From contig NZ_JBHUNT010000001.1 of NCBI RefSeq assembly GCF_042685745.1, forward strand, positions 2,418,001-2,482,000: 64,000 bases of DNA, given 5' to 3'. Every line of letters starts with the position of its first letter. Position 1 is the first letter of the stretch. The notes beneath the pieces were generated by a model that saw only the letters and a list, made by a program, of their open reading frames with translations, did no database searches and was not told the origin of the DNA. The translations under genes and the position numbers were made by a program. Below, piece after piece: positions 22,359 through 32,445 of the stretch. Origin of the DNA: Prauserella_A oleivorans. GTDB lineage: Bacteria > Actinomycetota > Actinomycetes > Mycobacteriales > Pseudonocardiaceae.

Positions 22359-23233
22359 GGCTGACCGTCCGCGTCCCCGCGTCGACGGCGAATCTCGGCC
22401 CCGGTTTCGACAGTTTCGGTCTCGCGCTCGCCCTGCACGACGTCATCGAGCTCGAGGTGACTCCGTCCGGGCTCGAGGTCGAGGTGATCGACGCGGGCGC
22501 GGGCGAGATGAAGGGCGTGCCCACCGACGGCACCCACCTCATCGTGCGGGCGCTGCGGCGGGCGTGCCGGGTGCTGGACGTCGACCTGCCCGGCGTGCGC
22601 CTGCGGTGCCACAACGCCATTCCCCATTCCCGGGGGCTCGGGTCGTCGGCGGCGGCCGTGGTGGCCGGGATCGCCGCGGGTTACGCGCTAGCGGGCCGGG
22701 CCATCGACGACCTGGCGCTGCAACTTGCCGCCGAGTTCGAAGGACACGCCGACAACGCGGCGGCCAGCCTCTTCGGCGGGTTCGTGGTGGCGTGGAACTC
22801 CGGTGGCCGGTTCCACGCCGAGCGGCTCGAACCGCACGCGGCGATCCGGCCCGTGGTGGCCATTCCCTCGACGCGGTCCTCGACCCGCGAGGCGCGCGGC
22901 CTGCTGCCCGAGCGCGTCCCACTGGCCGACGCGGCGTTCTCGGTGAGCCGCGCCGCACTGGGCGTGTACGCCATGACCGAGCGCCCGGAGCTGCTCTTCA
23001 CCGCGACCGACGACCGGCTGCACCAGGCCTACCGCGCGCCGGCGTATCCGGACACGGCCCGGCTGGTCCGCACGCTGCGGGAACACGGCGTGGCGGCCGC
23101 CGTGTCCGGCGCGGGGCCGACCGTGCTGGCGCTGACGACGACGGGAATACTTCCCGAGGACGTCGGTGTTGAAGGATTCGACGTCACCGAGCTGGCGATC
23201 GACCCGACCGGTGTCCACATCACCGCGAGGTAG
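22355..23233 (+). CDS. thrB: Homoserine kinase
   Basis: This 292-residue GHMP kinase makes O-phosphohomoserine for ThrC. It shows the N-terminal VPASTANLGPGFDSFGLAL, the ATP loop PHSRGLGSSAAAVVAG, and the C-terminal glycine motif AAVSGAGPTVLAL. GTG 22355 overlaps the thrC stop. The gene ends the threonine cluster and is followed by a 340 bp leader region before rho. Confidence 0.97.
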   Translation: MRLTVRVPASTANLGPGFDSFGLALALHDVIELEVTPSGLEVEVIDAGAGEMKGVPTDGTHLIVRALRRACRVLDVDLPGVRLRCHNAIPHSRGLGSSAAAVVAGIAAGYALAGRAIDDLALQLAAEFEGHADNAAASLFGGFVVAWNSGGRFHAERLEPHAAIRPVVAIPSTRSSTREARGLLPERVPLADAAFSVSRAALGVYAMTERPELLFTATDDRLHQAYRAPAYPDTARLVRTLREHGVAAAVSGAGPTVLALTTTGILPEDVGVEGFDVTELAIDPTGVHITAR

Positions 23234-23285
23234 CCGCGGTACGGTCCTGCCAGGGCGTGAGGCACGCCACTGACAGGGGTGGTTG

Positions 23286-23314
23286 TTGCACCGCGACCTT
23301 GGTCGGTCTACCCT
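23286..23314 (+). promoter_or_regulatory. Predicted rho promoter with long 5' leader
   Basis: TTGCAC (23286-23291), a 17 bp spacer and TACCCT (23309-23314) form a good housekeeping promoter. It implies a leader of about 250 bases before GTG 23574. No ORF of note or known riboswitch was recognised in the leader, which contains several short GC-rich dyads, for example CGGGAGCTTCTCCCG near 23360. Long rho leaders can support autoregulation, which is not shown here. Confidence 0.55.
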
Positions 23315-23573
23315 CGGGGGCGTTCGGTCACCGTGCTTGTTCCGCACCCGGTGATGGTCCCGGGAGCTTCTCCCGGTCGCATCTTCCGTTATCGACGGGG
23401 GTTCCCGGTAGCCACGGTGGTCGGCCCCATCCCGTGCAAGCGGCTCCGCCGCTGCGACTCCCACGTCTCAGCCGGATCGCTCGCAGGGAACTGAAACGCC
23501 GTCTCGCAATTCGGACGCGGGCGGCGGTCCGCTGGTCCACCGTGGAGGCGTGGATCGGTCAGGAAGGACATGT

Positions 23574-25559
23574 GTGAGCAACACCGATCTCTTGAGCGGC
23601 GACGCGAGCACCCAGGCGCCAGCGCCGGGTGATGGGGAGCAGACGCCGCAGACCAACGGTGCGGCCGCGACGCCGAAGCGGCGTCCCGGCGGGCTGTCCG
23701 GCATGGTCATCGCCGACCTGCGGGCACTGGCCGCCGAACTCGGCATCGGCGACACCACGGGGATGCGCAAGGGCGATCTGATCGCCGCTATTCGCGAGCG
23801 CCAGGGCAAGTCGAAGCGCGGCCGGACGACGGCGGGCAGTGGCGAGACGCTGCCGCTCGACGGCGTCGGCGAGACCGGCGAGGCGAAGAGCTCCGCGCGG
23901 AAGCCGGCGAGTGCCGAGAAGGCGACGGGTGCCGAGAAGGCGGCCGCGCCGAAGGCCGAGTCCGAGCAGTCCGCCGTGAGCGCGTCGACCGAGCAGGCCG
24001 CAAAGGTCCAGACCGACAGGAACGAGAAGGCCGAGAGCAAGCAGGCCACCGAGAAGAAGCCGGACGGCGACGCCGACTCCGGCCAGAGCGACGGCGGAGG
24101 ACGGCGCAGGCGTCGCGGCGGCTCCGGCCGTGGTTCCGGTGGCTCCGACTCCGCCGCGCAGCAGCAGAAGACCGACGAGGAGTCCGGTCAGCGCGGGGAG
24201 TCCTCCGGCGAGCAGCGTGGCGAGTCCTCGGGCGACCAGCGCAAGCAGAACGGCGGCGCCAACCAGAACCGGAACAACTCCGGCGGCGACCGCAACAATG
24301 CCGGCGGCGGGGACGACGACGAGCGCGGCGGCCGCCGCGGACGGCGTTACCGCGACCGGCGCAGGCGCGGTGGCCGCGGTGAGGGCGGCGGCAACGCCGA
24401 CACCGAGATCCGCGAGGACGACGTCCTGCTTCCGGTGGCCGGCATCCTCGACGTGCTGGACAACTACGCGTTCGTGCGCACCTCGGGCTACCTGCCCGGG
24501 CCGAACGACGTGTACGTCTCGCTCTCGCTCGTGCGCAAGTACGGCCTGCGGCGCGGTGACGCCATCACCGGCGCGGTGCGCCAGCCGCGTGAGGGTGAGC
24601 AGCAGCGGCAGAAGTTCAACCCGCTCGTCCGGGTGGACTCGGTCAACGGGCTGGACCCCGAGGTCGCCAAGAAGCGCCCGGAATTCCACAAGCTGACGCC
24701 GTTGTACCCGAACGAGCGGCTGCGCCTGGAGACCACGCCGAACAAGCTCACCACGCGCGTCATCGACCTGGTGATGCCGGTGGGCAAGGGGCAGCGTGCG
24801 CTGATCGTCTCGCCGCCGAAGGCGGGCAAGACGACCATCATGCAGGACATCGCCAACGCGATCACCACGAACAACCCCGAGTGCCACCTGATGGTCGTGC
24901 TCGTGGACGAGCGGCCGGAAGAGGTCACCGACATGCAGCGGTCGGTGAAGGGCGAGGTCATCGCCTCGACCTTCGACCGTCCGCCGTCGGACCACACCTC
25001 GGTCGCGGAGCTGTCCATCGAGCGGGCCAAGCGGCTCGTCGAGATGGGCCACGACGTGGTGGTGCTGCTCGACTCGATCACCCGCCTCGGCCGTGCCTAC
25101 AACCTGGCGGCCCCGGCGTCCGGCCGGATCCTCTCCGGTGGTGTCGACTCGACCGCGCTGTTCCCGCCGAAGCGGTTCCTCGGCGCGGCACGCAACATCG
25201 AGGACGGCGGGTCGCTGACCATCTTCGCCACGGCGATGGTGGAAACCGGCTCCACCGGTGACACGGTGATCTTCGAGGAGTTCAAGGGCACCGGCAACGC
25301 CGAGCTCAAGCTCGACCGTAAGATCGCCGAGCGGCGCGTCTTCCCGGCGGTGGACGTCAACCCGTCCGGTACCCGCAAGGAGGAGCTGCTGCTCTCGCCG
25401 GACGAGCTGGCGGTGACGCACAAGCTGCACCGGGTGCTGCACGCCCTCGACTCGCAGCAGGCCATCGATCTGCTGATCGACCGGCTCCGCAAGACCAAGA
25501 CGAACATCGAGTTCCTGATGCAGGTGTCGAAGACGACTCCGGGTCTCGACGACGACTGA
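23574..25559 (+). CDS. rho: Transcription termination factor Rho
   Basis: The 661-residue hexameric RNA helicase is far longer than E. coli Rho (419). A Rho_N domain lies at about residues 37-80 (GLSGMVIADLRALAAELGIG). A disordered insert rich in Gly, Arg, Asn, Gln and Ser follows at about residues 80-275, then the RNA-binding domain (VLLPVAGILDVLDNYAFVRT, from about 282) and the ATPase with SPPKAGKTT near 412. GTG 23574 is chosen for AGGAAGG six bases upstream. Such inserts are typical of actinobacterial Rho and affect RNA binding. Confidence 0.97.
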   Translation: MSNTDLLSGDASTQAPAPGDGEQTPQTNGAAATPKRRPGGLSGMVIADLRALAAELGIGDTTGMRKGDLIAAIRERQGKSKRGRTTAGSGETLPLDGVGETGEAKSSARKPASAEKATGAEKAAAPKAESEQSAVSASTEQAAKVQTDRNEKAESKQATEKKPDGDADSGQSDGGGRRRRRGGSGRGSGGSDSAAQQQKTDEESGQRGESSGEQRGESSGDQRKQNGGANQNRNNSGGDRNNAGGGDDDERGGRRGRRYRDRRRRGGRGEGGGNADTEIREDDVLLPVAGILDVLDNYAFVRTSGYLPGPNDVYVSLSLVRKYGLRRGDAITGAVRQPREGEQQRQKFNPLVRVDSVNGLDPEVAKKRPEFHKLTPLYPNERLRLETTPNKLTTRVIDLVMPVGKGQRALIVSPPKAGKTTIMQDIANAITTNNPECHLMVVLVDERPEEVTDMQRSVKGEVIASTFDRPPSDHTSVAELSIERAKRLVEMGHDVVVLLDSITRLGRAYNLAAPASGRILSGGVDSTALFPPKRFLGAARNIEDGGSLTIFATAMVETGSTGDTVIFEEFKGTGNAELKLDRKIAERRVFPAVDVNPSGTRKEELLLSPDELAVTHKLHRVLHALDSQQAIDLLIDRLRKTKTNIEFLMQVSKTTPGLDDD

Positions 25560-25674
25560 GCAGGAACAAGGGCGCGTGCAGCGACGTTGCACGTGTCTGG
25601 CAGAATCGATCCGCTGACGTCCGGCTCCGGTTCACCTCGGCACGAGGACCCGGCGGCCAACGAGAGAGGACCCC

Positions 25675-25902
25675 ATGAAGAGCGGTATTCACCCCGAGTA
25701 CGTGGTGACCGAGGTCACCTGCGGCTGCGGTAACAGCTTCACCACGCGCAGCACGAAGGACACGGGCAAGATCTACGTCGAAATCTGCTCGAACTGCCAC
25801 CCGTTCTACACCGGCAAGCAGAAGATTCTGGACACCGGTGGCCGGGTCGCACGGTTCGAGGCTCGCTACGGCAAGCGTCAGAAGAAGACCAACGCCAAGT
25901 AG
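25675..25902 (+). CDS. rpmE: 50S ribosomal protein L31, zinc-binding form
   Basis: The 75-residue ribosomal protein has the cysteine pattern CGCGNSF and CSNCHPFYTGKQK, the zinc-containing (C+) paralogue. Actinobacteria often carry a zinc-free copy elsewhere for zinc starvation. AGAGAGGA precedes ATG 25675, and a strong terminator follows. Confidence 0.97.
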   Translation: MKSGIHPEYVVTEVTCGCGNSFTTRSTKDTGKIYVEICSNCHPFYTGKQKILDTGGRVARFEARYGKRQKKTNAK

Positions 25903-25909
25903 CTTCACC

Positions 25910-25954
25910 AACGGCGCTCGCACCTGCCCTCGTGGCGGTGCGGGCGCCGTTTTC
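25910..25954 (+). terminator. Rho-independent terminator after rpmE
   Basis: AACGGCGCTCGCACC (25910-25924) pairs with GGTGCGGGCGCCGTT (25937-25951) with a single mismatch across an 11-12 base loop, and TTTCGTG follows. It separates rpmE from prfA. Confidence 0.85.
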
Positions 25955-26001
25955 GTGTTCGGCGCCAGTGCGGCGCGCGGCTTGCGCAACGAAGGAGTGC
26001 A

Positions 26002-27078
<1,077 letters not shown>

Positions 27079-27405
27079 CGGCAGCCTCCGAGTTCGGGCC
27101 GCCGTGTGGTCAGTGGCGTGGGTCCGGACCCAGGCGGGCCCTGTCGACGACGTCGGAGGCCGGGCGGCCCGGCGGCGTCTCGGCCGGTGACCGGCGTCCG
27201 ACGTGGTCGCGATGGGAAGTGCCGGCGGCCGGTTCGGCTCTTGTTGCCGACCGGCCCGACCTGGGACTCCGTCCGGCCTCGTCGCTACGCTCCGGCGGGC
27301 ACTGGCGGCCCTGGACGAGGCGGATCGAGTCGATGTGGCGGACGCGGACCACTCTCGCGGCGTATGTCCCGCTCGACGATCGAGGCGTGTGCCAGGCTGG
27401 ACGAT
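27079..27405. other. Intergenic region without a recognised feature
   Basis: This 327 bp stretch lies between prfA and prmC. It is GC-rich, with several open frames but no ribosome-site-supported ORF or recognisable protein, RNA gene or terminator. In-frame extension of prmC to ATG 27364 is possible, but most of the region looks noncoding. Confidence 0.5.
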
Positions 27406-28269
27406 GTGAAAAGACAGCCCCTGCGACTGGCGATTCTGGAGGCGACCCGCATTCTCGAGCAGGCCGGGGTGGCCTCGCCGCGCACCGACGCGGAGCTCAT
27501 CGCCGCGCACGTGCTCGGTGTCGACCGGGGGCGATTACCGCTGACACCACTGGTCGACCCACCCGTGGTGGAGGCCATCGGCCGGCTCGTCGCCCAGCGG
27601 GCCAAGCGCGTGCCGCTGCAGCACCTGACCGGCTGGGCGGCGCTCGGCGGCATCACCGTGGAGGTCGGCGCGGGCGTGTTCGTGCCGAGGCCGGAGACCG
27701 AGCTCCTGCTGGAGTGGGGCCTGTCGGTGCTCAAGGGACGCGAGTACCCGGTGGTCGTGGACCTGTGCACGGGCTCGGCGGCGCTCGCGCTGGCCGTCGC
27801 GCACGAGCGGCCCGACGCCGTCGTCTACGCCGTCGACAACGACCCCACCGCTCTCGCCTGGGCACGGCACAACGCCGACGCCCGGGCGGAAGCGGGCGAC
27901 ACGCCGATCCGCCTCTACTCGGGCGATGTCACCGACCACACCGTGTTCGCGGAACTCGACGGGCTGGTCGACCTGGTGCTGTGCAACCCGCCGTACGTGC
28001 CGCAGGGCACGCCCGTGCCGCCGGAGGTGGCCGAGCACGACCCGCCGCAGGCGGTGTTCGCGGCCGGGGGCGGGCTCGACGTCATCCGTCACGTCGTCGC
28101 GATGTCCGCCCGGCTGTTGCGGCCCGGCGGCGGGGTGGCCATCGAGCACGACGACACCCACGGCACCGCTGTGCCGGAGCTGCTGCGGGCCCGTCGGGTG
28201 CTCACGGAGGTGCGGGACCACCCGGACCTGGCCGGGCGGCCCCGTTTCGTCACGGCCCGCCGGGGCTGA
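27406..28269 (+). CDS. prmC: Peptide chain release factor N5-glutamine methyltransferase
   Basis: The 287-residue SAM enzyme methylates the GGQ glutamine of release factors. It has the N-terminal helical domain (LRLAILEATRILEQAG), PLQHLTGWAALGG, PRPETELLLEW, the SAM loop VVDLCTGSAALALA, and the catalytic NPPYVPQG near residue 194. GTG 27406 fits the family's usual N-terminus; ATG 27364 would add 14 unmatched residues. Functional partner of prfA. Confidence 0.93.
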   Translation: MKRQPLRLAILEATRILEQAGVASPRTDAELIAAHVLGVDRGRLPLTPLVDPPVVEAIGRLVAQRAKRVPLQHLTGWAALGGITVEVGAGVFVPRPETELLLEWGLSVLKGREYPVVVDLCTGSAALALAVAHERPDAVVYAVDNDPTALAWARHNADARAEAGDTPIRLYSGDVTDHTVFAELDGLVDLVLCNPPYVPQGTPVPPEVAEHDPPQAVFAAGGGLDVIRHVVAMSARLLRPGGGVAIEHDDTHGTAVPELLRARRVLTEVRDHPDLAGRPRFVTARRG

Positions 28270-28273
28270 GTGC

Positions 28274-28642
28274 CTACGCCCCGGTGCTCGCGCTCGCGAG
28301 CAGCAACCGGACGAGCAGGTAGAACGGCAACGCGAGAAGCACCAGCTTCCAGAACGCCCAGGCCGGTGTGCTGCGCTTGGCGATCAGCCACGTCACGAGC
28401 CCGGCGAGCACCGCGGGGACGATCGAGGCACCGATGAACGCGCCCGCCTGCTCGGCGCTCGGCGCTCCGGCGACGAGTAGTGCGATCACGAAGTTCACCG
28501 GCACCCACACGAGCGCCGCCAGCAGCGCCGAGCCGAAGCCGGCCCGTTTGCCCTGCGCCAGGGGCGCCTGCTCGCCCGGATTCACCGGGGGAGCGGCGGG
28601 CAGGTCGTGGGGATTGCGGTGCGGATCAGCGGGGTGTGTCAT
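28274..28642 (-). CDS. Small three-span membrane protein of unknown function
   Basis: The 122-residue product has a Pro/His-rich cytoplasmic start (MTHPADPHRNPHDL) and three hydrophobic segments: ALLAALVWVPVNFVIALLVA, AFIGASIVPAVLAGLVTWLI and LVLLALPFYLLVRLLLAS. No family is recognised. It is convergent with prmC (4 bp gap) and divergent from the sua5-type gene. Longer in-frame starts would run into that gene's coding region. Confidence 0.75.
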   Translation of the reverse strand: MTHPADPHRNPHDLPAAPPVNPGEQAPLAQGKRAGFGSALLAALVWVPVNFVIALLVAGAPSAEQAGAFIGASIVPAVLAGLVTWLIAKRSTPAWAFWKLVLLALPFYLLVRLLLASASTGA

Positions 28643-28718
28643 GACCGTTCCAACCTCGATCGTCGTTGGGCCGCCGCCCCTGCGCGGGCCGGTGCGGGGG
28701 TCGCTAAGCTCTGCCTTC

Positions 28719-29369
28719 ATGAGCGCGGTGTACGACTGCAGCAACCCGGACACCCGAGCGGACGGCCTGAAGGCCGCCGCCGCGGCCGTGCGCTCCAGCA
28801 GACTCGTGGTGCTGCCGACGGACACGGTCTACGGCATCGGCGCCGACGCGTTCGACCCCGGTGCGGTGCGGTCGCTGCTGCAGGCCAAACACCGTGGACC
28901 GGACATGCCGGTGGGCGTCCTGGTGGGCTCGTGGTCCACTGTGGACGGCCTGGTGCTCGGCGTCCCCCAGCAGGCCCGCGCGCTCATCGAGGCGTTCTGG
29001 CCGGGAGACCTCTCGATCGTACTTCCGCACGCACCCAGCCTGAACTGGGATCTCGGCAGCACGCGGGGCACCGTGATGCTCCGGATGCCGCTGCACCCGG
29101 TGGCGCTCGAGCTGCTGCGCGAGGTCGGGCCGATGGCCGTGTCGAGCGCGAACGTCTCCGGCCGGCCGCCCGCGTCGACCGCGCAGGAGGCGCAGGAGCA
29201 GCTCGGCGAGTCGGTGTCGGTGTACCTCGACGGCGGCACGAGCGGCGACCCGGTGCCGTCCACGATCGTCGATCTCACCGGCGAGGAGCCGGTGCTGTTG
29301 CGGGAGGGCGCGGTGAGCGCCGAGGCGGTGTCGGAGGTGCTGGGTGTGGAGGTCGGCCCCCGGAGGTGA
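28719..29369 (+). CDS. L-threonylcarbamoyladenylate synthase (Sua5/YciO/YrdC family)
   Basis: The 216-residue enzyme makes threonylcarbamoyl-AMP for the t6A modification of ANN-decoding tRNAs. Family strings are VVLPTDTVYGIGADAF, the KxR-like KHRGPDMP, SIVLPHAPSLN, TVMLRMPLHP and AVSSANVSGRPP. TAAGCT lies eight bases before ATG 28719 with no ribosome site, so a leaderless transcript is likely. The position next to prmC and wecA is conserved in actinobacteria. Confidence 0.93.
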   Translation: MSAVYDCSNPDTRADGLKAAAAAVRSSRLVVLPTDTVYGIGADAFDPGAVRSLLQAKHRGPDMPVGVLVGSWSTVDGLVLGVPQQARALIEAFWPGDLSIVLPHAPSLNWDLGSTRGTVMLRMPLHPVALELLREVGPMAVSSANVSGRPPASTAQEAQEQLGESVSVYLDGGTSGDPVPSTIVDLTGEEPVLLREGAVSAEAVSEVLGVEVGPRR

Positions 29370-29440
29370 CCGTGCTGCGGTGGCGATAGCGTTGCGCGCC
29401 GTGACCCCGCAGCACCTCTCCGGCAGGGGATGACGCAGTC

Positions 29441-30604
29441 GTGACTCCCACAGTGACCGCCGGCCTGCCGATCCGCGAGTACATCCTGGTCGCTCTCGTC
29501 TCCGCGGCCGTGACGTTCCTCCTCACCGCCGTGGTGCGCCGCTTCGCCATCAAGGCCGGCGCCGTGGCCGTGCCCCGAGCGCGAGACGTGCACGTCATCC
29601 CGATCCCGCGCATGGGCGGGCTGGCGATGTACCTCGGCGTCGTCGGCGGCATGGCCCTGGCGCACCAGCTCCCGGTGCTGCGCCGTGCGTTCGAGTACTC
29701 CTACGACCCCGTGGCCGTCCTCATCGGAGGCGGCGTCATCGTCCTGATCGGCGCGCTCGACGACCGGTTCGAGCTCGATGCCTGGACCAAGCTGGCCGGT
29801 CAGGTGATGTGCGCGGGCATCCTTGTCCTCTTCGGACTGCAGTGGGTGTCGTTCTGGGTGCCGTGGGGTGGCGATGGCGAGGCGCTCGGCCAGGTGCTGA
29901 TCCTCGATCGCAACCAGGGTGGTCTGCTCGCGGTCCTGCTCGTGGTCGTGATGGTCAATGCCATGAACTTCGTCGACGGCCTGGACGGCCTCGCGGGTGG
30001 GCTCGGGTTCATCGCGGCGGCCGCGACGTGTGCGTTCTCGCTGGGCCTGCTCGCGTCGTCGGGCGGGGATGTCGGCACGTACCCGCCCGCGCTCATCGCG
30101 GCCACGCTGGCGGGCGCCTGCCTGGGCTTCCTACCGCACAACTTCCAGCCGGCGAAGATCTTCATGGGCGATTCGGGCTCGATGATGATCGGGCTCATGC
30201 TCGCCGCCGCCAGCACCTCGGCATCGGGCAAGATCAACTACACGTCGTTCGACGCGACGGACGTCGTGGCTCTGCTCTCGCCGTTGTTCGTCGTCGCCGC
30301 CGTGCTGTTCCTCCCGCTGCTCGACCTCGTGATGGCCGTCGTGCGGCGCACCCGCCGGGGCGAGAGCCCGTTCGCCGCCGACAAGATGCATCTGCACCAC
30401 CGGCTGCTGGAGATCGGGCATTCCCAGCGCCGTGCCGTGCTGCTCATCTACCTGTGGGCGGCGTTGCTCGCGTTCGGAGCGGTCGCGGTGACCCTGTTCG
30501 ACACGGCTGCCGTGTTCTGGATCACGTGTGCCGGGCTGCTCATCGCGGCCCTCATCTCGATGGTCCCTAGACTGAGGTCACGCAATTCCCAGGGAGCACC
30601 GTGA
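29441..30604 (+). CDS. wecA: Undecaprenyl/decaprenyl-phosphate GlcNAc-1-phosphate transferase (WecA-like)
   Basis: The 387-residue polytopic enzyme, with about 10-11 spans, starts arabinogalactan linker or other envelope glycan synthesis by loading a sugar phosphate onto the lipid carrier. Motifs are PRMGGLAMYLG, the metal-binding DD in GALDDRFELDA, NFVDGLDGLAGG, KIFMGDSGSMMIG and the HLHHRLLEIGHS box that separates WecA-type from MraY-type enzymes. Its stop overlaps the atpI-like start (GTGA), linking it to the ATP synthase cluster. Confidence 0.93.
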   Translation: MTPTVTAGLPIREYILVALVSAAVTFLLTAVVRRFAIKAGAVAVPRARDVHVIPIPRMGGLAMYLGVVGGMALAHQLPVLRRAFEYSYDPVAVLIGGGVIVLIGALDDRFELDAWTKLAGQVMCAGILVLFGLQWVSFWVPWGGDGEALGQVLILDRNQGGLLAVLLVVVMVNAMNFVDGLDGLAGGLGFIAAAATCAFSLGLLASSGGDVGTYPPALIAATLAGACLGFLPHNFQPAKIFMGDSGSMMIGLMLAAASTSASGKINYTSFDATDVVALLSPLFVVAAVLFLPLLDLVMAVVRRTRRGESPFAADKMHLHHRLLEIGHSQRRAVLLIYLWAALLAFGAVAVTLFDTAAVFWITCAGLLIAALISMVPRLRSRNSQGAP

Positions 30605-31038
30605 ACGAGCAGTCCGAGAAAACCAATCCGCACGCCCAGCAGGTGCTGAAGCTGGCCGACGCCATGCTGCGCACCGCGCTGTGGCCGGCGATCGCCGTGG
30701 TGGTGGTCGGTGCGGTCGTGGCGACCGTCCTCGTCGGTACCGAAGGCCTGCTCGGTGCGCTCGTCGGTGGTGTCGTGGCCTTCGCCTCGTCGCTGGCGAC
30801 GCTGTTCATGATGCGCAAGTCGTCCGCCATGGAACCCATGGCCGTGATGGCGGTCGCGCTCATCGGTTACGTCTTCAAGATCGTCGTGATCTTCGGCGTG
30901 ATGACGCTGCTCCGCGGGGTCGACGCTCTGCACACCCTGTCGCTGGCCCTCACGATGATGGCGGTGATCTTGGTCTGGGCCGGTGCCGAGATGGTCGCGT
31001 TCAAGCGCACCAAGATCCCTACGATCATCCCTGACTAG
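30601..31038 (+). CDS. atpI: ATP synthase-associated membrane protein (AtpI-like)
   Basis: The 145-residue protein has four hydrophobic spans, two of them in WPAIAVVVVGAVVATVLVG and ALVGGVVAFASSLATLFMM. It precedes atpB as AtpI proteins do, and the actinobacterial members are short. AtpI is thought to help assemble the c-ring or supply magnesium. Sequence identity in this family is low, so position carries weight. It overlaps wecA by four bases; 257 bp of leader separates it from atpB. Confidence 0.82.
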   Translation: MNEQSEKTNPHAQQVLKLADAMLRTALWPAIAVVVVGAVVATVLVGTEGLLGALVGGVVAFASSLATLFMMRKSSAMEPMAVMAVALIGYVFKIVVIFGVMTLLRGVDALHTLSLALTMMAVILVWAGAEMVAFKRTKIPTIIPD

Positions 31039-31295
31039 GCGAAACGCGGTTACCGGCCGGTTAAGGAGTACGGGCGTACGGCGCGAATCGGGCGGCTGGT
31101 ATCGTCCGGCCCGTGGACGCGGTTGCGGTCGCGCTCCCCGTCGTGCCAGGGGCACGGCCCGTGGGGCACGGCCGTTCTCCTACAAAACGTAGAGCCGCTT
31201 CCAGCTACTCGATCAGTATCAGGTACGTTAAGTCCTGATCGTGACGATTCCCCCGGCGGAGTGAACGCCGGCCGGGAGAACCGGAAGGAGCCCAG

Positions 31296-32084
31296 TTGGG
31301 CGCGCTGGTACTAGCCGAAGGCGAGTTCGTCGCCCCCGGTGCGAAGGACTTCGACCTTCCACCCATCTTCGGTGAAGGAACTTTCGTCACCAAGCCGATG
31401 GTGCTCGCCGTTCTGTCGGTGGTCATCGTCGCGGCGTTCTTCCTGATCGCCTCGCGGAACCTGAAGATCGTTCCCAGCAAGTTCCAGTTCGCGGCCGAGT
31501 CGATTTACGACTTCGGGCGCAACAACATCGCCCGGGAACAGATCGGTTCCAAGGACTTCAAGCCGTTCGTACCGCTCATCCTCGCGTTGTTCACGTTCAT
31601 CCTCGTGAACAACATCTTCGGGATCATACCCGTCATCCAGTTCCCGACGATGTCGCACTTCGGTTTCCCGCTGGCACTGTCGGTGCTGGTGGTGTACCCG
31701 GTCTACCACTTCGTCGGGTTCAAGCGGCACGGATTCATCGGCTACATCAAGAAGGAGACGGTGCCCGCCGGAGCTCCCGGCTTCATCCTCCCGCTGCTGA
31801 CGCCGATCGAGTTCCTGCAGAAGTTCTTCATCAACCCGGTCACGCTGGCGCTGCGAGTCTTCGCGGCCATGTTCGCGGGGCACCTGCTGCTGCTGGTGTT
31901 CACGCTCGGCGGCGAGTTCTTGCTGCTGGAGGCGAGCGCGGCGTTCAAGCCGGTCGGGCTGGTCAGTTTCGCCTTCGCGATTGTCCTGACCTTCCTGGAG
32001 GCCCTGATCCAGGTCCTGCAGGCCTACATCTTCGCGCTGCTGTCGGCCAACTACATCGGCGCGGCGCTCGCCGCTGAACACTGA
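31296..32084 (+). CDS. atpB: ATP synthase F0 subunit a
   Basis: The 262-residue proton-channel subunit carries the essential Arg in NPVTLALRVFAAMFAGHLLL, plus PFVPLILALFTFILVNNIFG and a C-terminal LEALIQVLQAYIFALLSANYI. The start is TTG 31296, supported by GGAAGGAGCCCAG just before it; the next in-frame ATG is about 50 codons further on and would lose the N-terminus. A TTG start on a core operon gene is uncommon. Confidence 0.96.
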   Translation: MGALVLAEGEFVAPGAKDFDLPPIFGEGTFVTKPMVLAVLSVVIVAAFFLIASRNLKIVPSKFQFAAESIYDFGRNNIAREQIGSKDFKPFVPLILALFTFILVNNIFGIIPVIQFPTMSHFGFPLALSVLVVYPVYHFVGFKRHGFIGYIKKETVPAGAPGFILPLLTPIEFLQKFFINPVTLALRVFAAMFAGHLLLLVFTLGGEFLLLEASAAFKPVGLVSFAFAIVLTFLEALIQVLQAYIFALLSANYIGAALAAEH

Positions 32085-32147
32085 GTAAGTAACGACCCAA
32101 GCCCCCGATCCGCGTAGTCGCGGACCGAGTCGAAAGGGATAACGCAA

Positions 32148-32405
32148 GTGAGCAACATTGTTCTCGCCCAGGCCGCGGAGGCCGCGTCCAACATCAACCC
32201 GGGTCTCGCCGCGATCGGTTACGGTCTCGGCGCCATCGGTCCCGGTATCGGTGTGGGTCTGATCTGGTCCGCGGTCATCAACGGCACGGCTCGCCAGCCC
32301 GAGGCCCAGGGCAAGCTGATGGGCATCGCCTGGACGACCTTCGCCCTGGTCGAGGTGCTCGCGCTGTTCGGCATCGTTATCTACTTCATCGCTTCCGGTG
32401 GCTGA
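32148..32405 (+). CDS. atpE: ATP synthase F0 subunit c
   Basis: The 85-residue hairpin protein forms the rotor ring. It has the Gly-rich first helix (AAIGYGLGAIGPGIGVGLIW), the loop ARQPEAQ, and the proton-carrying Glu in TTFALVEVLALFGIV. This is the target of diarylquinolines in mycobacteria. GTG 32148 follows AAAGGGATAACGCAA. Confidence 0.97.
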   Translation: MSNIVLAQAAEAASNINPGLAAIGYGLGAIGPGIGVGLIWSAVINGTARQPEAQGKLMGIAWTTFALVEVLALFGIVIYFIASGG

Positions 32406-32445
32406 GTCCTCGCTGTCTCATCTCTCACCGCACTAGGGAGAAGCT

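Noticed and set aside
23234..23573. Riboswitch or attenuator upstream of rho
   Set aside because: No leader peptide with regulatory codons and no known riboswitch core was recognised; only a promoter and short dyads are supported.
27106..27405. Extended prmC N-terminus or a separate gene in the prfA-prmC gap
   Set aside because: The added residues have no family similarity and no ribosome site was found; the region is treated as noncoding.
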